Shown: positions 23,028 through 31,770, numbered from the stretch's first letter. The stretch is 35,481 nt of DNA from an uncultured Lachnospiraceae bacterium (GCA_946414825.1 CAMKQB010000018.1:1-35481); one strand, 5' to 3'. Numbers and translations are program-made. The notes: a model not told the origin generated them from the letters alone.

Positions 23028-24677
23028 TTAATCTGCTTTGGTAAGCATTCCAGCAACTGAATCCTCAACCATATCTTCTCTAAGCAGTGTGATGAGGTCA
23101 TCCTCATTAATGTTCTCATCCTGAACTATTCTGGTAGCCTGTCTATCTACACATCGCTCAAAATAGTTACGAACGAGACGAGCATTTGCGAAGTTTTCCA
23201 GCTTCTGCTCTGTCATACCTCTCAGGTATGCCTCAGCTACATCCGCTGCACTCTGTGTCAGTATGTAGTCATTCTCTTTACACATATACTTGAAGATTTC
23301 CATCAGTTCACTACTGTTGTAATCCGGGAAGTAAATGTACTTATTAAATCTGGACTTAAGACCCGGGTTGGATTCGATGAACTCTGTCATCTCATCTGTA
23401 TATCCGGCAACGATAACGATGAAGTCATCTCTATCGTCCTCCATACGTTTCAGGAGTGTATCAATAGCCTCCTGACCGTAGTCTCCTGAGTCCTTATTAT
23501 GTGTAAGTGTATATGCCTCATCAATGAAGAGGATACCACCTATTGCCTTATTAATAACATTTGTAGTTTTAAGAGCAGTACCACCGGCGAAGTGGTCAAC
23601 CAGTCCGGAACGGTCAACCTCTATGAAGTGACCCTTACTAACAACTCCCAGCTGCTTATATATCTTTGCAAGAAGTCTGGCGATGGTTGTTTTACCAGTA
23701 CCAGGGTTTCCTGTAAATACCAGGTGGAAGGACATCTCAACTCGCTTGAAGCCTCTCATCTCACGAAGCTTACGAACCTTGATGATGTTGATGAGGTGCA
23801 TAACGTCGTCCTTAACTGATGACAGACCCGTCAGCCCCTGCAGCTCCTTGATCAGATCGTCAAGAGACTTATCTATCTCCTCTGACTCATCCTTTCTACC
23901 ACGACGACCACCTACACGGCCCTCACCTCTCTTAAATACCTTGTCCTCAGAATCCTCCTCCTTCTTGAAGTTCAGGAATTCTGATACATCGGTAGCAGCC
24001 TTCTTCTGAATGTTACGACCGGAAATATTAATGGCCTTCTTGGTAACAAACTGTCCAGTCTTCTCATCGAAAGAAGTGATAGTTTCAAGATCAGGATCAG
24101 CTGTATTTGAAAAGGTTGCAGTTCCTCTCATATGCTCTGGCATATCCTGAGACTTAAGGATACTTGTATGTCCTGAAGTAACAATGCCTGCACTATTAAG
24201 TGTAGCATTCAGCACACCGATATAATCCTTCAGTGACTGCTTGGTCGAATCCTTTGCGCTATCATATGCAATAAAGCCTTCACCCAGCTTCCTAAATGTA
24301 TCTACTACAAACTTAGAACGGGTAATGCTTGCGTTCATCATTTTCATTTCAGGATCTTTATCAGCCTGAACAAAATAAGATAGAGATTTTGGAGCTTCTG
24401 TAAGGAATCTTGTATCACTACATTTCTGCTCCACGAGAGTGAGGAACTTCTCCTCAGAAAGAATCATTCTTAGATTGGTCTTGATATACTCAATCTGATC
24501 AGCAAACTCATCATTGCCTGGCTCATATAAATATCCCAGGAATACCATCATATCGTATCTAAGAAGATCCTTCAGTGGCATCCTCTGATCCTCTGGATAT
24601 ATCCTAGGATTTGCTGTGATTTCATCTGCATAGGAAATACATTCTGAAATCATATTCTGAATATTTTTAATTACCAT
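23028..24677 (-). CDS. CbxX/CfqX-family AAA+ ATPase
   Basis: The 549-residue protein has a C-terminal AAA+ module at about 275-545 with Walker A GNPGTGKTT (323-331), the LVDHFAGGTALKTTNVI pore-loop region and Walker B ILFIDEAYTL (382-391), sensor and arginine-finger region in ESNPGLKSRFNKYI and a C-terminal helical lid (ANARLVRNYFERCVDRQATRI) typical of CbxX/rubisco-activase-like proteins. The N-terminal about 260 residues are helical, with a basic/glycine linker (RGEGRVGGRRGRKDES, 250-265), and are not recognised. CbxX proteins remodel partner complexes; in non-photosynthetic bacteria they often accompany secretion (ESX) systems or are of unknown target. No such system is nearby. The ribosome site (GGTG) is weak. 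It has a strong extended -10 promoter at 24761-24789. Confidence 0.92.
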   Translation of the reverse strand: MVIKNIQNMISECISYADEITANPRIYPEDQRMPLKDLLRYDMMVFLGYLYEPGNDEFADQIEYIKTNLRMILSEEKFLTLVEQKCSDTRFLTEAPKSLSYFVQADKDPEMKMMNASITRSKFVVDTFRKLGEGFIAYDSAKDSTKQSLKDYIGVLNATLNSAGIVTSGHTSILKSQDMPEHMRGTATFSNTADPDLETITSFDEKTGQFVTKKAINISGRNIQKKAATDVSEFLNFKKEEDSEDKVFKRGEGRVGGRRGRKDESEEIDKSLDDLIKELQGLTGLSSVKDDVMHLINIIKVRKLREMRGFKRVEMSFHLVFTGNPGTGKTTIARLLAKIYKQLGVVSKGHFIEVDRSGLVDHFAGGTALKTTNVINKAIGGILFIDEAYTLTHNKDSGDYGQEAIDTLLKRMEDDRDDFIVIVAGYTDEMTEFIESNPGLKSRFNKYIYFPDYNSSELMEIFKYMCKENDYILTQSAADVAEAYLRGMTEQKLENFANARLVRNYFERCVDRQATRIVQDENINEDDLITLLREDMVEDSVAGMLTKAD

Positions 24678-24760
24678 TTTGTCACCACACCCTGTACATT
24701 AAAGATTCACCGTTATAACCTTTCCCCCATGTTTTTTAGGTCAACAAACGATGTAGGAAC

Positions 24761-24789
24761 ATTATACCACAAAAGTTCTCATATGTCAT
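24761..24789 (-). promoter_or_regulatory. Extended -10 promoter for the AAA+ gene
   Basis: Minus-strand ATGACA (24784-24789), 17-bp spacer and TATAAT (24761-24766) preceded by TGG give a strong sigma-A promoter. It is divergent from the symporter promoter at 24820-24849. Confidence 0.72.
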
Positions 24790-24819
24790 AAAAAATGTCC
24801 AAAATTGCGTTACAAATAA

Positions 24820-24849
24820 TTGACATCTGTTTTATATATAATGTATATT
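24820..24849 (+). promoter_or_regulatory. Sigma-A promoter for the symporter gene
   Basis: A perfect TTGACA (24820-24825) is followed after 18 bp by TATATT (24844-24849), with transcription predicted from about 24856, 30 bases before the start codon. Confidence 0.7.
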
Positions 24850-24886
24850 CTTAGAGTTCAATAAATAGGAAATAGAGGAAAAATTA

Positions 24887-26458
24887 ATGGGATTCTGGGA
24901 AACACTACAAAATGTAAATGATACTGTGAATACCTTTGTCTGGACCACAGTGGGCGTGTGGCTGCTTATGGCAGTAGGAATTCTGATGACAGTGCTCACA
25001 AAGTTCTTCCAGGTGACACACATTCGTCACTGGTTTAAAAAGACATTAGGAAGCCTTTTCGACAAGAAGGTTATATCTCACACAGATGAGAAAGCTTCCA
25101 TTTCACAATTCCAAGCACTATGTACTGCTCTCGCCGCCACTGTTGGTGTAGGTAACATTGCAGGTGTTGCCGCCGCAATAATGTCCGGTGGTCCCGGCGC
25201 CGTATTCTGGATGTGGGTAGCAGCATTTCTGGGGATGATGACAAACTATTCCGAGAACATCCTGGGAATATATTTCAGAAGAAAGAATCATCACGGAGAA
25301 TGGTCCGGTGGAGCTATGTACTATCTCCAGGATGGTCTCGGCGGATACAGGAATATGAAGGTAGTCGGCAAGGTACTTGCGGTCATCTTCGCCATATGTG
25401 CAGTTCTTGCTTCCTTCGGAATCGGAAATATGGGACAGGTTAATAAGATAGTCATCAACCTGACCTCTGCTTTTAAAATCCCGGTTCTTTCAACCACTGT
25501 TCTATATTCATCTAATGGTTCAGATGTAACCCTGGACATGCTGGTAGTCGGAATCATTCTTATGATAATAGTTGGAATCGTTATTATTGGCGGACTTCAG
25601 AGAATAGCCAGCGTGGCTGAGAAGATAATTCCTTTCATGGTAATCGCATTTGTGCTCGGTGCACTTGTAATCATTTTCGCAAATATCACTTCCATCGGTT
25701 CTGTCTTCGCAGCAATCTTTGGTAAGGCATTTACAGCACAGGCTGCCTGGGGAGGCGGAGTAGGAATCTCCGTGAAGACAATCATTACCATGGGATGTAA
25801 GCGTGGAGTTTTCTCAAACGAGGCAGGACTTGGTTCCTCCGTTATGGTACATTCCAATTCAAATGTACTCGAGCCTGTTAAGCAGGGACTATGGGGCATC
25901 TTTGAAGTATTCGCAGATACAATGGTGGTATGTACACTGACCGCCCTTACAATCCTTACCTCTGGAGTTATAGATCTGAACACCGGAGCGGCTGTAACAG
26001 ATACAGACGCAACTCTCGTGGCAGAGGCCTTTAACACAGTATTTAAGATAGGAAATTTTGAATTCGGTAAATACTTTATAGCACTTGCTATTCTGCTATT
26101 TGCTTTCACAACAATCCTGGGCTGGTCTCACTACGGAACAAAAGCCGTTGAGTATCTTGCAGGCGAACATGCACCAATCGTAACAATTATTTACAAGGTC
26201 ATCTTCGTACTGATGATATTATCCGGTGCAATCATGACCTCTTCCATCGCATGGGATATATCCGATACCTTTAACGGAATGATGATGATACCTAACCTTA
26301 TCGGTGTGCTGTCACTATCACCTCTGGTTATGAAGCTCACAAAGAACTATGTAGATAGAAGACTGAAGGGTAAGACAGACGTTGAACCTATGCTGTCACA
26401 CTTCCCTGACATCCAAGAAGAACACGCCAAACTCGTCAAAGAAACCGGCGAAGAATAA
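24887..26458 (+). CDS. alsT: Sodium:alanine (amino acid) symporter, AGCS family
   Basis: The 523-residue integral membrane protein has about ten TM helices. Family hallmarks are the ALCTALAATVGVGNIAGVAAAI loop (here broken up: ALAATVGVGNIAGV), SGGPGAVFWMWVAAFLGM, GGAMYYLQDGLGG, KRGVFSNEAGLGSS and GWSHYGTKAVEYL. AGCS proteins import alanine, glycine or related amino acids with Na+. GAGG lies eight bases before the ATG. The gene has its own promoter and its end is two bases from a composite palindromic repeat. The specificity is not determined; alsT is used as the family symbol. Confidence 0.93.
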   Translation: MGFWETLQNVNDTVNTFVWTTVGVWLLMAVGILMTVLTKFFQVTHIRHWFKKTLGSLFDKKVISHTDEKASISQFQALCTALAATVGVGNIAGVAAAIMSGGPGAVFWMWVAAFLGMMTNYSENILGIYFRRKNHHGEWSGGAMYYLQDGLGGYRNMKVVGKVLAVIFAICAVLASFGIGNMGQVNKIVINLTSAFKIPVLSTTVLYSSNGSDVTLDMLVVGIILMIIVGIVIIGGLQRIASVAEKIIPFMVIAFVLGALVIIFANITSIGSVFAAIFGKAFTAQAAWGGGVGISVKTIITMGCKRGVFSNEAGLGSSVMVHSNSNVLEPVKQGLWGIFEVFADTMVVCTLTALTILTSGVIDLNTGAAVTDTDATLVAEAFNTVFKIGNFEFGKYFIALAILLFAFTTILGWSHYGTKAVEYLAGEHAPIVTIIYKVIFVLMILSGAIMTSSIAWDISDTFNGMMMIPNLIGVLSLSPLVMKLTKNYVDRRLKGKTDVEPMLSHFPDIQEEHAKLVKETGEE

Positions 26459-26459
26459 C

Positions 26460-26562
26460 TATGCAAATAGGGACGGTTCTCTTTTGCACATATGCAAATG
26501 GGGACGTTTCTGTTTTGCACACTTTTCAAAGATGTGCAAAACAGAAACGTCCCCAATTTGCA
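26460..26562. repeat. Composite palindromic REP-like element after the symporter gene
   Basis: Three related units: a (26462-26488, GGGACGGTTCTC core, TGCAAA...TTTGCA ends), b (26493-26521, GGGGACGTTTCTG core) and c (26533-26562), an inverted copy of b with one extra A. Units a and b are in direct order, b and c form a long hairpin. It lies between two convergent genes, so the b/c hairpin could also end both transcripts. Related to 11116-11222. Confidence 0.88.
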
Positions 26563-26581
26563 TTAAAATGATTCTTCAGAT

Positions 26582-28780
26582 TTACTTTCCAATCATTCTC
26601 TTACGACGTACCACAAATACAATTCCCGCTGCAGATACAACGACCATAGCAACAATTGGTACTATATTAAAGTTATCTGCTGTAGCTGGCTTTGTACTCT
26701 TAACCTCAGCCTTCTTTGCTGGTGTTACTGTTGCTTCCTTAGTTGCTTCCTTAGTTTCATCCTTTGGAGTTTCTGCGGTAATAGGTTTTGTTGCGATAGC
26801 ATAGCTAGAAAAGCTGTCTACTTCGAAATAAACTATATTGTTAGCACGATCAAATTCAACCGGCTCAATAGTTTCAAATGCCTCTCCATCATGTATATTA
26901 TGGACAAACTCAACATCTTTACCAGTATAATCTCCTTCTAACTGAATACCTAAGAGCGCTGGTTCCTCAAGATCTTCCTTTGGATTAGCCCATACATCAT
27001 CCGGATTCCCAGTACCTTTGAAGAATACCTGAGCAGCAGAAATATCTACAATATTTTCAATTGTAAGACCTTTCTTAGCAGCTTCAGCCTCGAATTCTGC
27101 TTGTTTTTCTTCTGTAAGATCTGAATCAGAAACATACAGTCTAGCTGTACCAGCATCTAAATCTTCATCACTTATCTCAAGGAGTGCTGCTCCTTTTACC
27201 ACTTTAGAATCTACTTTAGAATCATTTGTTTGTTGTTCAACGTGAGCTCCTATATGGAAATTACCTTTAGAAACCTTGAAACTAAATACAGACGCCTCCG
27301 CTCCAACTTTTACACTATTTCCATTTATCTCAAAACTCTTCACCTGATAACCAGGTTCTGGAACAATTTTCATTGTCACCCATGAATCCGTTGGGATAAC
27401 CATTTCACTGCAAGGTATTTCATCCTCACTTGCCATCCTACTTGGTCTATTCATCTGGAAATGCGCATATGGATACAAATCATTTTTTACTTCAGCACCG
27501 GTATCCTCAATTCCTCCAAGATCCCAAATCTCAGTTTCACCATTACCCAAATCTAACTGAGCACTTACTAAGATAAGCGAGCAATGTCCTATGTATAAAT
27601 CTGAAGGATTCTCTCCTTCCGGACTGAAATAATCATCCTTTGACCATCCGAAGTTACCTATATAGCACTCTTCTTCTGTTATTGGTTCAGACATTATCTC
27701 TATATTAAATACAGGTCTTCCTTCTTCCATATGTGGATCCGGATCTTCTGGATTATCTTTTTCTTCCTCCGGCAAAGGCATTGGAAGAGGAACTTCTATA
27801 TCAAAGCTGACACCCTGATCTTTAAAATAGCTTAACCATGTAGCTTTATCAGAATAGTCTGGAAGCTGATTAGTAAATTCCTCATCATTAATCTTTAAAT
27901 ATGTTATCTTATCAGCCCAATTATGAGAGAAGTTTAATGTAACCTTACCTGCATCTTCTTCATTATAATCAAACCTAACATATTGCTTTCCATATCTACT
28001 CACATCAGCATTCTTGTTATATTGGTTAAGGCCTTCTGTTCTCTGACCCCCGTTAATAGAAACCTTAGTTGTATAGCAATATCTATTATATGGCGCACTA
28101 CAGCCCTCATCAGATACTATATCATAGTCTTCTGTCACCATTGGTTTCACTTCCCAGTTACCATTTGGACCTGTGAGTCTTATTATCGCTTCGCTATCAC
28201 CTTCTGCACCTGGATCAGGGCCTGGGCCCGAATTATTCTCATAATCCTGAACAGCAAAGCTCATAGCCCCCGTTATCTCAGTATCAATACTAAATGGTTG
28301 GCCGTTAGCATATAAAGTGAAGTTATTACCACCATAATTTAGTTTACCAGTTTTTCCTGCTGGCACTTCCATTGTTGCGCTCGAGTCACTATCCACTGTG
28401 ATTGTGGTTGGTATCTCAGTATTATTTGCATCATGCAATTCTACGATTCCACCATCAATACTTAATCTCTCACCATCTTTAGCAATTTTATGTGTTGTTC
28501 CAGCTTTAACAGTAAATATCAATGTGTAACCACTTGAGTCTGGACTATCTCCTAGCAAAATCGCTGATGGTCTCAGCAGCTTCATCACCCTTATAGGCGT
28601 TTCCTGGATTTCTAAATCAAGTGATTCACTTGATTCATCCACTATTTCCTCATCAGCATCGCTTGGACTACTCTCAACTACCTCATCCTGTACATCCTCT
28701 GCTCTAGATGTATAGCTTGGAAGTAGAGCAATAACTAATGCGAATGCGATAAGTATAGCTATTATCTTCCTTCTCTTCAT
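26582..28780 (-). CDS. Large secreted surface protein with C-terminal membrane anchor
   Basis: The 732-residue product starts at the ATG at 28780, which has GGAGGAG seven bases upstream. A signal peptide (MKRRKIIAILIAFALVIALL) is followed by an acidic low-complexity stretch, beta-rich domains (GEDSEAIIRLTGPNGNWEV-like region about 195-230) and a repeated-stress domain with acidic residues; the C-terminal region has a Thr/Lys linker, then KPATADNFNIVPIVAMVVV, a TM helix and RRKRMIGK. This resembles sortase substrates ending TGDNFN in Lachnospiraceae, but the motif reads TADN instead of LPxTG or TGD, so sortase processing is uncertain. It may bind a carbohydrate or a host/matrix ligand, without evidence. 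It is divergent from a large HTH regulator, a plausible control partner. Confidence 0.8.
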   Translation of the reverse strand: MKRRKIIAILIAFALVIALLPSYTSRAEDVQDEVVESSPSDADEEIVDESSESLDLEIQETPIRVMKLLRPSAILLGDSPDSSGYTLIFTVKAGTTHKIAKDGERLSIDGGIVELHDANNTEIPTTITVDSDSSATMEVPAGKTGKLNYGGNNFTLYANGQPFSIDTEITGAMSFAVQDYENNSGPGPDPGAEGDSEAIIRLTGPNGNWEVKPMVTEDYDIVSDEGCSAPYNRYCYTTKVSINGGQRTEGLNQYNKNADVSRYGKQYVRFDYNEEDAGKVTLNFSHNWADKITYLKINDEEFTNQLPDYSDKATWLSYFKDQGVSFDIEVPLPMPLPEEEKDNPEDPDPHMEEGRPVFNIEIMSEPITEEECYIGNFGWSKDDYFSPEGENPSDLYIGHCSLILVSAQLDLGNGETEIWDLGGIEDTGAEVKNDLYPYAHFQMNRPSRMASEDEIPCSEMVIPTDSWVTMKIVPEPGYQVKSFEINGNSVKVGAEASVFSFKVSKGNFHIGAHVEQQTNDSKVDSKVVKGAALLEISDEDLDAGTARLYVSDSDLTEEKQAEFEAEAAKKGLTIENIVDISAAQVFFKGTGNPDDVWANPKEDLEEPALLGIQLEGDYTGKDVEFVHNIHDGEAFETIEPVEFDRANNIVYFEVDSFSSYAIATKPITAETPKDETKEATKEATVTPAKKAEVKSTKPATADNFNIVPIVAMVVVSAAGIVFVVRRKRMIGK

Positions 28781-28890
28781 ACAAACTCCTCCCATAAGTA
28801 TATTTAAAATCAGATTATACATCTGTTAAAACACTATCTTTATTATAGTCTCCCGCACTTATGTATACTAGGTCCGTTGCCGTGATGACA

Positions 28891-28958
28891 TTGACAAATC
28901 GGCTATATAGAAAGCAGTATTTTGTTAATTTTCTATTTTGTCATTGACTATATGGAAA
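28891..28958 (+). promoter_or_regulatory. Repeated motif in the surface-protein/regulator divergent region
   Basis: Two related sites, GCTATATAGAAA (28902-28913) and ACTATATGGAAA (28947-28958), lie about 45 bp apart in the same direction, each next to a TTGAC element (28891 and 28944). They are possible binding sites for the downstream regulator. No convincing -10 was found; the rest of 28781-29048 is AT-rich with no other feature seen. Confidence 0.4.
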
Positions 28959-29048
28959 TAATCAGATTTTATTTGGATAATGTCTTATAATCAAATTATG
29001 CATGAATCGGTAACCTACACAATCCGACATACCACCAAGGAGAACAAC

Positions 29049-30797
29049 ATGATATTTAGCGAAGTATTAAATGACTACATGCAAATGCTAGGCATTAGTT
29101 CAACTATGCTTTCAGAAAGATCAGAGATCAGCACATCAAGTATCAGCAGATACCGTGCTGGTGAGCGTGAGCCTGCCTATGACAGCAAATATCTAGATCA
29201 GCTGATAGACTCCATCTACGAGATATCCTTAGAAAAAAATATTAAAATAGATAAAGAGGACATGTCTAAGAGAATGCGCACCTCACTCAGTAGCTACTTA
29301 GGCATAAGCTATGATCAATATTTGTCAAATCTTTCAAGCATAATGAAAACTTTTGATATAAAGGTCAATTCAGTAGCAAAGTTTCTATCCTATGACCCAT
29401 CCCATATATCGAAGATTCTTTCTGGTCAGAGAAGACCCGGAAATGTAAGCACCTTTACAAATGACATTTCCGAATATTTGACATCGCGTCTTGCAAGTTC
29501 TAAAGACTATGAGAAGCTAGGGAATCTATTAGGAAATGAATCTGTCCAAAAAATGGACGACACAGAAATGCAGGAATACATTACCTATTGGATAAAGAAT
29601 TATACTCCTACTCACTTTGATAGCGAAGCCAATACAAATGATGCTACCAGTTTTCTAAAGAATCTGGACAGCTTTAATCTGGAAGAATATATTCGTGCGA
29701 TACATTTCAACGACATAAAGGTTCCTACCCTACCTCTGCAGATTCCACAAACAAAAAGCTACTATGGCGTGGAACAATTCAAAGAAGCCGAGATAAACTT
29801 CTTAAAAATCACTGCTCTTTCAAAGGCTCGCGGACCTATAACGATGTATTCCGATATGCCAATGGTGGAAATGAGCAAGGATAAAACCTTCATCAAAAAA
29901 TGGATGTTTGGAATAGCAGCTATACTTCGTAAGGGGCTAACACTTAATGTAGTTCACAAGGTTGATCGTCCATGGGAAGAAATGATGCTTGGACTTGAGG
30001 CTTGGATTCCTATCTACATGACTGGTCAGATAAAGCCTTACTACATGGATCAATATCCAACGACTGTTTTTAATCAACTTCTAAATGTTTCTGACGCCTG
30101 TGCGCTTCAGGGCGAAGCAGTAATTGGTCATCACGAGGACGGAAAATATTATCTCACCTCTAAAAAACAGGAGGTGGAATATTTCAGAGCCAGATCTAAT
30201 CATATGCTCGAATCCTGTAAACCGCTTATGGATATATATAACTCCAAGAGAGCAAAGGAGTTCCATGATACAGTTAAAAAGCTGACAGGTATAAGTGGAA
30301 ATGATTATAAGATAGTATCCTCATCTCTCCCACTATATACACTTAGTGATGAACTACTAGACAAAGTACTTACCAGAACTTATGCTGACGATAATATAAC
30401 CAAGAAAAAACTGAAGGATTATTTTAAGAAAAGAAAGAAATTCTATGAAAGCATCATAAAGGAAAACAAGGTTTATGAGGAAATTCCGATCATAAGTAAA
30501 GAAGAATTTGAGAATCACCCTATGAACCTTCCATTTTATAGTGCATTTCTATCAGAGTCGATTCAGTATACCTACGAAGAGTATTTAGAGCATCTAAGGC
30601 TAACCCGTGAATTCAAACACGAAAACCTGACAACCAAGGAAACAACAAATGCTCCATTTAGAAATATTCAAATACTGATACTATCTAGCAAATACGTTAT
30701 AGTATCGAAAAACACTTCGCCAGCAATTCACTTCGTGATATATCATCCAAGACTGGTGAACGCCATTGAGAATATGACCATCCCTATCAACGACTAA
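29049..30797 (+). CDS. Large regulator-like protein with two N-terminal HTH modules
   Basis: The ATG at 29049 follows AAGGAG six bases upstream; the frame extends 23 codons further without a ribosome site. The 582-residue protein has an XRE-like HTH at about residues 8-45 (MLSERSEISTSSISRYRAGE) and a second at about 95-130 (VAKFLSYDPSHISKILSGQ), each followed by RxP. The remaining about 440 residues are soluble and not recognised; they contain Trp/Tyr-rich stretches (GLEAWIPIYMTGQIKPYYMD). It would be a DNA-binding protein with an effector or catalytic domain; two tandem HTHs plus a long C-domain are known from Lachnospiraceae regulators of unknown target. It diverges from the surface-protein gene. 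Its 3' end is followed by a shared terminator. Confidence 0.82.
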   Translation: MIFSEVLNDYMQMLGISSTMLSERSEISTSSISRYRAGEREPAYDSKYLDQLIDSIYEISLEKNIKIDKEDMSKRMRTSLSSYLGISYDQYLSNLSSIMKTFDIKVNSVAKFLSYDPSHISKILSGQRRPGNVSTFTNDISEYLTSRLASSKDYEKLGNLLGNESVQKMDDTEMQEYITYWIKNYTPTHFDSEANTNDATSFLKNLDSFNLEEYIRAIHFNDIKVPTLPLQIPQTKSYYGVEQFKEAEINFLKITALSKARGPITMYSDMPMVEMSKDKTFIKKWMFGIAAILRKGLTLNVVHKVDRPWEEMMLGLEAWIPIYMTGQIKPYYMDQYPTTVFNQLLNVSDACALQGEAVIGHHEDGKYYLTSKKQEVEYFRARSNHMLESCKPLMDIYNSKRAKEFHDTVKKLTGISGNDYKIVSSSLPLYTLSDELLDKVLTRTYADDNITKKKLKDYFKKRKKFYESIIKENKVYEEIPIISKEEFENHPMNLPFYSAFLSESIQYTYEEYLEHLRLTREFKHENLTTKETTNAPFRNIQILILSSKYVIVSKNTSPAIHFVIYHPRLVNAIENMTIPIND

Positions 30798-30802
30798 TGA
30801 GT

Positions 30803-30850
30803 AAAAAAAATAAAAGGTTTTCAAACCCTTAAAAGTCTGAAAACCTTTTA
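30803..30850. terminator. Bidirectional terminator between the HTH gene and tRNA-Arg
   Basis: A perfect 13-bp stem (TAAAAGGTTTTCA at 30811-30823 with its complement at 30838-30850) has a 14-base loop. On minus it runs into a long T tract (A run 30803-30810) after the tRNA; on plus the tail is TTTTATTTAT. Confidence 0.88.
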
Positions 30851-30861
30851 TTTATCTAATG

Positions 30862-30935
30862 TGCGTCCTAGAGGATTCGAACCCCCGACCTTCTGGTCCG
30901 TAGCCAGACGCTCTATCCAGCTGAGCTAAGAACGC
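30862..30935 (-). tRNA. tRNA-Arg (anticodon ACG)
   Basis: The minus strand folds as a 74-base tRNA without encoded CCA: acceptor GCGTTCT with AGGACGC (one G.U pair), D-arm AGCTCAGCTGGATAGAGC, anticodon loop CTACGGA giving ACG (read as ICG), T-arm with GGTTCGAATCC and discriminator A. It is followed by a terminator and preceded by a hairpin array with a promoter candidate. Confidence 0.97.
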
Positions 30936-30947
30936 TAGACCTAGATT

Positions 30948-31061
30948 CTGCTCTGCAAAATCTTGCTGCGAGATTGTCTTACAATTGAGCAGTCAAAATA
31001 CAAGCGAAGCGCAGTATTTTCAACGCTGCCTGCAGCGTTGGATTGCTACGCAGTAGCAATC
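30948..31061. repeat. Four contiguous hairpins upstream of tRNA-Arg
   Basis: In order along the plus strand: CTGCTC/GAGCAG (30948-30992) enclosing an AATCT/AGATT pair; AAAATAC/GTATTTT (30995-31020) around GCGAAGCGC; CAACGCTGC/GCAGCGTTG (31021-31040) around CT; GATTGCTAC/GTAGCAATC (31041-31061) around GCA. The last three abut with no spacer. No ORF covers them. They could be a mobile palindromic repeat or a structured RNA. Confidence 0.85.
30995..31023 (-). promoter_or_regulatory. Candidate promoter for tRNA-Arg
   Basis: Minus-strand TTGAAA (31018-31023), 17-bp spacer and TATTTT (30995-31000), inside the second hairpin. It would give a leader of about 50 bases. Confidence 0.45.
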
Positions 31062-31112
31062 GAGTCCAGTAAATCATTCTGAAACGCTTGCATATAACTC
31101 ACACAGCAAAAG

Positions 31113-31730
31113 CTATACTAACACTTCAACCCTCTCAATGTCAAGTGTTAAGTTTGATTTTGATGAACAAAGTGACAAACTGTACTCTCCATCCTCCAGT
31201 CTAGTGGTCACAACATAGTAGTCTTTTGCCGCAAAATTCTTATCCAAACCTCTATAATCAACTAGTTTTCTAATCTTTAACACCTTATCCAAGCTATACT
31301 CTGCTGTGAAACTATTTAGCGGCACAGTTATACCAACACGAATACATTTAAGAAATGCCTCCTTCACGGTCCACACATCTCTAAACCTGCTCTGGTCCCC
31401 ATCGATATAATCCTTGGCAGCATTTTCGAAGTACCGATTACTAACCTTGAAGCCGTCATCACTCTTATGTTCCACATCTACTCCCACCGCCAAGTCCGAA
31501 ACAGCAACAGCCACGTAATCTCCCGAATGCGAGATATTATACTTTGCATCAGGATGCTTCTCCAGAGCAATCATCAGCAGCCTTCCTGCAGCAAGACTCT
31601 GAAGTCTAGAGGACTCGACCTTGAGCTTCCGGACCTTCTCTTTACGCCACCCAGGGAGGAGCCTGAATATATCAGACTCCTCCCGAAGCAGTTTTTCTCT
31701 ATTAATTTTATGGATATATATCTTGACCAT
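31113..31730 (-). CDS. 4'-phosphopantetheinyl transferase, Sfp type
   Basis: This 205-residue enzyme attaches phosphopantetheine from CoA to carrier proteins. Both family motifs are present: AVGVDVEHK with Mg2+ ligands Asp85 and Glu87, and DVWTVKEAFLKCIRVG with Glu124 and the Lys of KEAFLK. The KYNISHSGDYVAVA motif (residues 63-76) precedes them. Sfp types usually act on NRPS, PKS or other secondary carrier proteins, and none is in the window; it may also serve fatty-acid ACP if acpS is absent. The ribosome site is poor: a known-type palindrome (31741-31770) sits just upstream of the start. It lies downstream of the DeoR regulator on the same strand. Confidence 0.9.
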   Translation of the reverse strand: MVKIYIHKINREKLLREESDIFRLLPGWRKEKVRKLKVESSRLQSLAAGRLLMIALEKHPDAKYNISHSGDYVAVAVSDLAVGVDVEHKSDDGFKVSNRYFENAAKDYIDGDQSRFRDVWTVKEAFLKCIRVGITVPLNSFTAEYSLDKVLKIRKLVDYRGLDKNFAAKDYYVVTTRLEDGEYSLSLCSSKSNLTLDIERVEVLV

Positions 31731-31740
31731 ATTCTTATAA

Positions 31741-31770
31741 AGATTCTTCGTCCTGCGAACTCAGAATGAC
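31741..31770. repeat. Copy of a widespread palindromic motif (GTCATTCTGAG...GAAGAATCT type)
   Basis: Minus strand reads GTCATTCTGAGTTCGCAGG then ACGAAGAATCT, a version of an interspersed sequence I recall from many bacterial genomes. ATTCT and AGAAT at its ends pair imperfectly. It fills the gap between the DeoR stop and the phosphopantetheinyl transferase start. Confidence 0.6.

Noticed and set aside
28980..29048. Upstream extension of the dual-HTH protein (23 codons)
   Set aside because: No ribosome site for the first ATG, and AAGGAG fits the ATG at 29049.
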